Below the pieces are notes generated by a model. It did no database searches, had not been told where the DNA came from, and saw only the letters and a list, made by a program, of their open reading frames with translations. From NCBI RefSeq assembly GCF_000717875.1, contig NZ_JOCT01000021.1, forward strand, positions 124,001 through 188,000: a stretch of DNA of 64,000 nt, read 5' to 3'. Both the position numbers and the translations under genes were made by a program. This document shows, one piece after another, positions 59,920-64,000 of this stretch. This DNA is from Streptomyces sp. NRRL S-455 (GTDB taxonomy: Bacteria; Actinomycetota; Actinomycetes; Streptomycetales; Streptomycetaceae). The first letter of the stretch is position 1. Every line of letters starts with the position of its first letter.

Positions 59920-61899
59920 TCAGGCTGTCGCCGGAAGCCGCCACCACGCCCCCGACGCGTCCCGCAGGGTGTTGGTGCCGCAGTGCACCTCGCCCATACC
60001 GAGGTGGTAGGTGTACCAGTCGTCGATGTACGACACCTTCAGACCGGCCCGCCGGTACACGGCGGTGACCGCCTCCGTGAAGATGTCCTTGCCGCCGATG
60101 ACGGGCCCCCACTGACGCGGGGCGAGATAGCGATCGCGGCCCAGCAGCACGCCGTTGACCGCTCCGGGCACATAGGCGCTGGTCGTCACCGTCGCCGGGG
60201 CCTGAGCCCCCGAGGGCGAGGCGGCCGGGTTCTGCGCGAGCCACTTCTGCTGCCCGCGGTCCTTCAGCGTGCCCACGAGGTCGGCGCCCGCGCCCATCCG
60301 GGTCAGACGCGGCACGGGAACCTCCTCCCCGCTGCCGGCCGACGCCTCCGAGTCACGGGTGTACAGCGCGGGCACCCGGACGATCTCGCCGTCGGTGACG
60401 CCCGTCTCGCGCTTGAGGATCTCCAGGTTGGCCGCGATGCGCCGCGCCGCCATCTCGTTGTCGGCCACCAGATGCCGGTCGGCGAGCGCCTGGTCGATGG
60501 TCTCCTTGGGCGCCGGGCTGTCACTGCGGCCCGGCACGGAGAACATCTTCGTCCGGCCGTGCCCCGCGCCCTGGGCGTCGCGCAGCAGCCGCAGTCCCGC
60601 CTCAGGGTCGGCGACGCCGATGCGCCAGCCGCGCGGGGTGTCGGCCGGCAGGAACTGCACGAACTCGTCGACGTGCCCGACGCCCAGCCAGGACGTGTCC
60701 AGCAGCAGCGGGTCCTGCATGCCCTGCGACTTCAGCAGCGTGCGCATCACCTTCGACGGGCGTGCCCCGCTGTCCTTGCGCTCCCCCATGATGATCCGCC
60801 CGGCCGGGAACGAGCGCCCGCCGTGCGCGTGGGGCGGGATGGTCTCCAGGTTCCCCATGGAGTTGAGCGACCAGTCGTCGGGCTCCGCCGGGTCGGTCAC
60901 CTGCACCACGCCGGTGTCCCGGCCGCGCACCTTCTCGAACAGCTCCCGGCCGGCGTCCCGGTCCGGCTGGGCGGAACGCAGCATCACGCGCATCACCTGC
61001 CGCTCACCACCCGGCCCGGTCATGCTGACGTAGGCCGGTTCGACGAAGTCCTGGGCCCAGGGGTCGGCGTACTTCGTGAACTTGACCAAGGGCGTGGTGA
61101 CCCCGGCCTTCTCGACCTCCTTCGCCAGTTCCCTGACGAACTTCTGCTGAAGACGGCTGTACGGGCCCTCGCCCTGGACCTCCGTCACCATCACCTGCTG
61201 GGTGTTCTGCAGGTGATGCTGGGTCAGCAGGGGGGCGACGCGCAGGGTCACGGAGTCGGACGTGGACCTGCTCCCGGCCTGCACCGTCAGCCGGACCACC
61301 GTCCGCCCGTCCCACTTGGCGCTGTCCCGCACGACGTCGGTGCCCTCGACGCCGAACTCCACACCGGACCGCAGCTCGGCGGCGGTCAGCCTGGTCCCGG
61401 ACGTCACCAGGACCCACGTGCCGGAGCGCTTGACGAAGAGACGCGCGTGCTTGCCTCCCGCGGTGATCTCCAGGCTGCCCTGGACGCCCGCGGGGAGGCC
61501 GGGCATGGGCACGGAACGGACCCGGGCGAGGTCGGAGGCGTCCGCGCTGCCGTTGACCTTCGTGTCCGTGGCGTCGTTGCAGGCGGCCAGCTTGGCGTCG
61601 GACAGGGGGCTGCCGCCCGGGCCGGTGACGGGGCAGCGCTTCGTGTCGTCGTCGATGTTGGGCAGGAAGACGGCCCCGCGCCCGACGGACCAGCCGTCCT
61701 CGCCGGTCTTGTCGCTGCTGCCGGAGACATCGACCCGTCCGTCACGGTTCACATCGGCGCGGAGATCGGCACGGACGGGCGACCCGGCGGCGGAAGCGGG
61801 ACCGGCCGCCCCCGCCAGTACGGATCCGGCCGCGGCCAGCGCCAGCACGACCGACCCGACCGGGTACAGGCGTGAACGTCTGCGTATAGGTGGACGCAC
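59920..61899 (-). CDS. secreted protein-arginine deiminase (PAD family)
   Basis: 659 residues, close to the size of animal PADs, from a GTG with GAGAGGAAC upstream. Signal peptide ending GPASAAGS, then an EF-hand-like DVNRDGRVD near residue 49, an Ig-like middle and a C-terminal PAD catalytic domain. The catalytic set is complete: Asp284 in DPWAQDFVEPAY, His409 and Asp411 in GVGHVDEFVQF, and Cys640 in GMGEVHCGTN (animal PAD4 uses Asp350, His471, Asp473, Cys645). It should turn peptidyl arginine into citrulline outside the cell, probably calcium-dependently. It follows the graspetide maturase gene by 77 bases on the same strand, with no clear terminator between. Confidence 0.9.
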   Translation of the reverse strand: MRPPIRRRSRLYPVGSVVLALAAAGSVLAGAAGPASAAGSPVRADLRADVNRDGRVDVSGSSDKTGEDGWSVGRGAVFLPNIDDDTKRCPVTGPGGSPLSDAKLAACNDATDTKVNGSADASDLARVRSVPMPGLPAGVQGSLEITAGGKHARLFVKRSGTWVLVTSGTRLTAAELRSGVEFGVEGTDVVRDSAKWDGRTVVRLTVQAGSRSTSDSVTLRVAPLLTQHHLQNTQQVMVTEVQGEGPYSRLQQKFVRELAKEVEKAGVTTPLVKFTKYADPWAQDFVEPAYVSMTGPGGERQVMRVMLRSAQPDRDAGRELFEKVRGRDTGVVQVTDPAEPDDWSLNSMGNLETIPPHAHGGRSFPAGRIIMGERKDSGARPSKVMRTLLKSQGMQDPLLLDTSWLGVGHVDEFVQFLPADTPRGWRIGVADPEAGLRLLRDAQGAGHGRTKMFSVPGRSDSPAPKETIDQALADRHLVADNEMAARRIAANLEILKRETGVTDGEIVRVPALYTRDSEASAGSGEEVPVPRLTRMGAGADLVGTLKDRGQQKWLAQNPAASPSGAQAPATVTTSAYVPGAVNGVLLGRDRYLAPRQWGPVIGGKDIFTEAVTAVYRRAGLKVSYIDDWYTYHLGMGEVHCGTNTLRDASGAWWRLPATA

Positions 61900-61976
61900 A
61901 GCGCGTTCCTCTCAGTTGGGGGGTGTCGCTGTGCAAGAGGAGGAACGGCGCCCGTGCGTTCACTGCGCCGCCAGAG

Positions 61977-62909
61977 TCAACGCCGTGCCGGCAGCGACAG
62001 CCACCGGGCGACCGCCTCCGAGATCGGCTGCCCGGTCTCCAGTTCCAGGAAGCCGAACTGGCCGCTCTGGTTGCACTCGAGGAACCACCAGAAGCCGTCC
62101 TCGTCCTCGGCGAAGTCGAAGGCCGCGTACGCCAGCCGGGCCATGTCGACGTAGTCGCGCACCGACTTGCGGATCCGGTCGGGCACCGGGACGGGCTCCC
62201 AGGTGTGCCCGGTGTCGCCGTAGCGTCCGTCGACCTGGTCCGGCTCGGCGGTCTTCCGCGCGGCGAACAGCCGGCTGCTGACGCAGGTCAGACGGATGTC
62301 GGCACGCTTGGGTACGTACCGCTGCAGCAGCGTGGGACCGGCCGCGACAGCCGAGAAGTCCGAGTCGGGCCCGATCAGCGTCGTGGGCAGGTCCAGCGCC
62401 GGCTCACCGGGCGGCGGCCCCGAGGCGGACTTCACCACCACCTCCCCGTACTCCTCGGCGAACTGCCGTGCCAGCCGCGGCAAGGTGGTGATGACGGTCG
62501 GCGGTACGGCGAAGCCGCTGAGATGAGCGGTCCTCAGCTGCCAGGGCTTCAGGCGGGCCCGGTCGGCGTCGCGTGGATGGTTCATCCACCGGGCGGAGGC
62601 GGAGTAGAGCATCCCGAACAGCGCCTGGCGGGTCTCGGCGGTCAGCCAAGCGGAGGGCTCATCCGCGTGCGCGGCCGGTTCGCCGGGTCTGCGCACCCAC
62701 ACGGATCGCAGACCCCCCATGCTGACCACGTGCCCGTTCGCCGACAGGAGGCCCTCGAAGTCGCCATGGGTGTAGTGCGCGGACAGCACGGTATTGACCG
62801 GCAGGTCGGCCGGGTCCAGCCGCATGACGGGCACCGCCGCGTCGTGCAGCTTGGTCACCACCATGTCGGCGGTGACGTCATCCTTGGCGGTGAGGATCAG
62901 TACGGTCAT
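61977..62909 (-). CDS. tgmB: ATP-grasp graspetide maturase (TgmB family)
   Basis: 310 residues. The N-terminal pre-ATP-grasp part begins MTVLILTAKDDVTADMVVTK and carries VWVRRPGEP and SARWMNHPRDADRARLKPWQ, marks of the graspetide maturases (MvdD/PsnB/TgmB). ATP-grasp blocks follow: EVVVKSASG, LLQRYVPKRADIRLTC, and FDFAEDEDGFWWFLECNQSG with metal-binding Glu and Asn in ECNQ. These enzymes make side-chain ester or amide links (Thr/Ser/Lys to Asp/Glu) in a precursor peptide. The precursor gene lies 14 bases upstream. The family is the one NCBI names after SAV_5884. No methyltransferase of the TgmC type adjoins within the window. Confidence 0.93.
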   Translation of the reverse strand: MTVLILTAKDDVTADMVVTKLHDAAVPVMRLDPADLPVNTVLSAHYTHGDFEGLLSANGHVVSMGGLRSVWVRRPGEPAAHADEPSAWLTAETRQALFGMLYSASARWMNHPRDADRARLKPWQLRTAHLSGFAVPPTVITTLPRLARQFAEEYGEVVVKSASGPPPGEPALDLPTTLIGPDSDFSAVAAGPTLLQRYVPKRADIRLTCVSSRLFAARKTAEPDQVDGRYGDTGHTWEPVPVPDRIRKSVRDYVDMARLAYAAFDFAEDEDGFWWFLECNQSGQFGFLELETGQPISEAVARWLSLPARR

Positions 62910-62923
62910 TCCGGCGCGGATCG

Positions 62924-63169
62924 TCAGTCGTCGAAGTGGGTCTTGGAACCGGCGGTGGACGCCGTCGTGCCGACCGCCAGGAGGAGCTCCGGGTCACTGA
63001 CGGCCGGGCGGCCGTCGGGAAGCACGTTCAGCTGGAGCGAATCGTCGAAGCGGTAGGGCGTCACCACCGTCGGAAGCGGCCTGGGCAAGGCGTAGTTGAG
63101 GGTGAACGGTCGCACTCGAAGCCTCGTCTCTTCCACATCGCCGGTACCGGCAGCGCTCAGTTTCTTCAC
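62924..63169 (-). CDS. tgmA: graspetide precursor peptide (TgmA-like)
   Basis: 81 residues from a GTG at 63167-63169. The leader holds the family block RPFTLNYALPRPLPT (residues 20-34, compare RP[FW]xL...RPxP), then TPYRFDDSLQLNVLPDGRPA. The C-terminal core has donors and acceptors for ester/amide rings: Thr68, Thr69, Ser71, Thr72, Ser75, Lys76 and Thr77 against Asp80 and Asp81, the last two residues of the chain. It lies 14 bases before its ATP-grasp maturase, making a minimal two-gene graspetide locus. A later GTG would give a shorter leader. The ring pattern and any protease or exporter are not visible. Confidence 0.88.
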   Translation of the reverse strand: MKKLSAAGTGDVEETRLRVRPFTLNYALPRPLPTVVTPYRFDDSLQLNVLPDGRPAVSDPELLLAVGTTASTAGSKTHFDD

Positions 63170-63200
63170 TACTTACACACCGAAACCGATGCCGGAATCG

Positions 63201-63965
63201 TCACCGGCCCTTGCCTTCGCCCGTCCGGCCGTTGCCGGGATTCCCGTTGCCCGGCGCGCCGGGGTCGCCGGCGTTCCCAGCCGTGCCGCCCGTGCCGGCG
63301 TCCGCGGCACCCTCGCCGGGCCTGCCCGCGTCCCCGGCCCCGTTCGCGTCGCCGGCCCCGTCCGTGTCGCCGGCCCTGCTCGGCGTGGCCGTCGGCCGCG
63401 GCAGCCGTTCGGCGCAGTACGCGTCGACCTCGCCCTCGCCGCCCGCCGCCGCGACGAGCCGCCGCCATGCCGTCGCGTCGAGCGTCTTTCCGCGTTCCCT
63501 GCCTCGTACGTAGGCGCGGCAGTGGGACTCGGCGTCCAGGGCGGAGGACGAGCCGTCCCCGGGGCCCCGGCTGCCGGAGGGATCCGGTGACGCCTCTCCG
63601 CCCGGCCGGACGGGAGCGGTCGCCGAGGGATGCGCGGTCCCGCCTCCGGTGCCGTTCGCGGACGAACCGACCGAACCGATGGCCGCGACCGCGACACCGC
63701 CCACAGCGATGCTGGTGAACACAGCGGCGAACGTCGCCTTCACCGGGCGCCCGGTGCGTCGCACCGCGGGCGGCCGCCAGTCGTCCCGGTGCCGGGTACG
63801 CGCTCGGTGCACCCCCGCGTCGCGGGCGGTCCGGAAGGCCGCCACGGCCCGCTGCTCGGCTTCGGGGCCGAGGTCCTCCGCGAGCAGGGCGGCGGCCAGC
63901 ACCGCCCGCAGCGCGGTGTCGTCACGCGGGTCCCAGGGGCCGGTCTCGGCGTCGCCGGGATGCAC
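63201..63965 (-). CDS. single-pass membrane protein with acidic Gly/Pro-rich tail, start near the window edge
   Basis: Up to 254 residues. A cytoplasmic N-terminal part (PRDDTALRAVLAAALLAEDLGP, EQRAVAAFRTARDAGVHRAR) precedes one membrane helix (VKATFAAVFTSIAVGGVAVAAIGS). Outside, a Gly/Thr/Pro linker leads to a small domain with two Cys (ESHCRAYVRGRERGKTLDAT, EVDAYCAERLP) and a Gly/Asp/Ala-rich repeat tail. The layout is common beside ECF sigma genes, and such a gene may lie just past the right edge. The GTG at 63965 is the last start in the window; the frame stays open to the edge, so the true start may be outside. Function unknown. Confidence 0.65.
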   Translation of the reverse strand: MHPGDAETGPWDPRDDTALRAVLAAALLAEDLGPEAEQRAVAAFRTARDAGVHRARTRHRDDWRPPAVRRTGRPVKATFAAVFTSIAVGGVAVAAIGSVGSSANGTGGGTAHPSATAPVRPGGEASPDPSGSRGPGDGSSSALDAESHCRAYVRGRERGKTLDATAWRRLVAAAGGEGEVDAYCAERLPRPTATPSRAGDTDGAGDANGAGDAGRPGEGAADAGTGGTAGNAGDPGAPGNGNPGNGRTGEGKGR

Positions 63966-64000
63966 ACGTCGACGGCCTGTGCCCGCGTCGCGGCTCAGCC

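Noticed and set aside
59920..63169. Arginine deiminase as a tailoring enzyme of the graspetide
   Set aside because: The likely core (residues 61-81) has no arginine and the deiminase is exported, so direct modification is unlikely; the adjacency is kept only as an observation.

Overview
The window is high-GC actinobacterial DNA, almost certainly from a Streptomyces chromosome. GTG and TTG starts are common, genes are packed with 4-base ATGA/GTGA/TTGA overlaps, and the gene families are typical of the genus: a SARP regulator, five two-component pairs, a class F sortase, DUF1707 and DUF6479-like proteins, an ECF41 sigma factor and a TgmA/TgmB-type graspetide pair. No rRNA, tRNA, CRISPR array, replication origin or intact insertion sequence was found. 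Much of the content looks like accessory chromosome-arm material: sensing, export, secreted enzymes and decayed genes.

Layout. 0.5-5.4 kb: small secreted or membrane proteins, a decayed ABC exporter ATPase, a secreted serine hydrolase and a TerB protein. 5.5-8.5 kb: a DEAD-box RNA helicase, a cold-shock protein and an RlmA-type 23S rRNA methyltransferase. 8.7-10.6 kb: a tightly overlapping four-gene unit encoding a sortase-anchored surface protein, a class F sortase, an ECF sigma factor and a proline-rich membrane protein. 10.8-14.8 kb: an MMPL exporter with a NarL-type two-component pair. 15-24.6 kb: secreted and cytosolic hydrolases, two VOC proteins, a SARP-CGNR fusion regulator, a frameshifted XRE regulator, an erythromycin-esterase homologue and an amidohydrolase. 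24.8-28.1 kb: a secreted GH30 galactanase-type enzyme divergent from its LacI regulator, with a perfect palindromic operator between them. 28.1-28.5 kb: a cluster of gene fragments (TetR, IS200 transposase, beta-propeller).

28.6-36.1 kb: a second MMPL exporter with its own two-component pair, then a DD-peptidase-like hydrolase beside another pair. 36.2-41 kb: a WYL regulator with a DHA2 exporter, and a MerR regulator with a two-gene membrane operon. 41-46 kb: a two-component pair divergent from an ABC/FtsX exporter. 46-51.6 kb: an ArsR regulator with an MFS exporter, an acetyltransferase, a HAD phosphatase, and a PhyH-type dioxygenase with a small partner, divergent from an AraC regulator. 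51.9-56.3 kb: an MHS permease, OmpR regulator, sensor kinase and TAXI binding protein in one operon. 56.4-59.9 kb: ECF41 sigma factor with an FAD oxidoreductase, and TetR with a DUF1707 protein. 59.9-64 kb: a secreted protein-arginine deiminase, then a graspetide maturase with its precursor peptide, then a membrane protein at the edge.

A repeated theme is a local regulator facing its target across a short divergent region with a visible inverted repeat (LacI, WYL, MerR, ArsR, TetR). The most interesting systems are the two-gene graspetide locus next to a secreted arginine deiminase, the self-contained sortase/sigma unit, and the MHS-kinase-TAXI operon.
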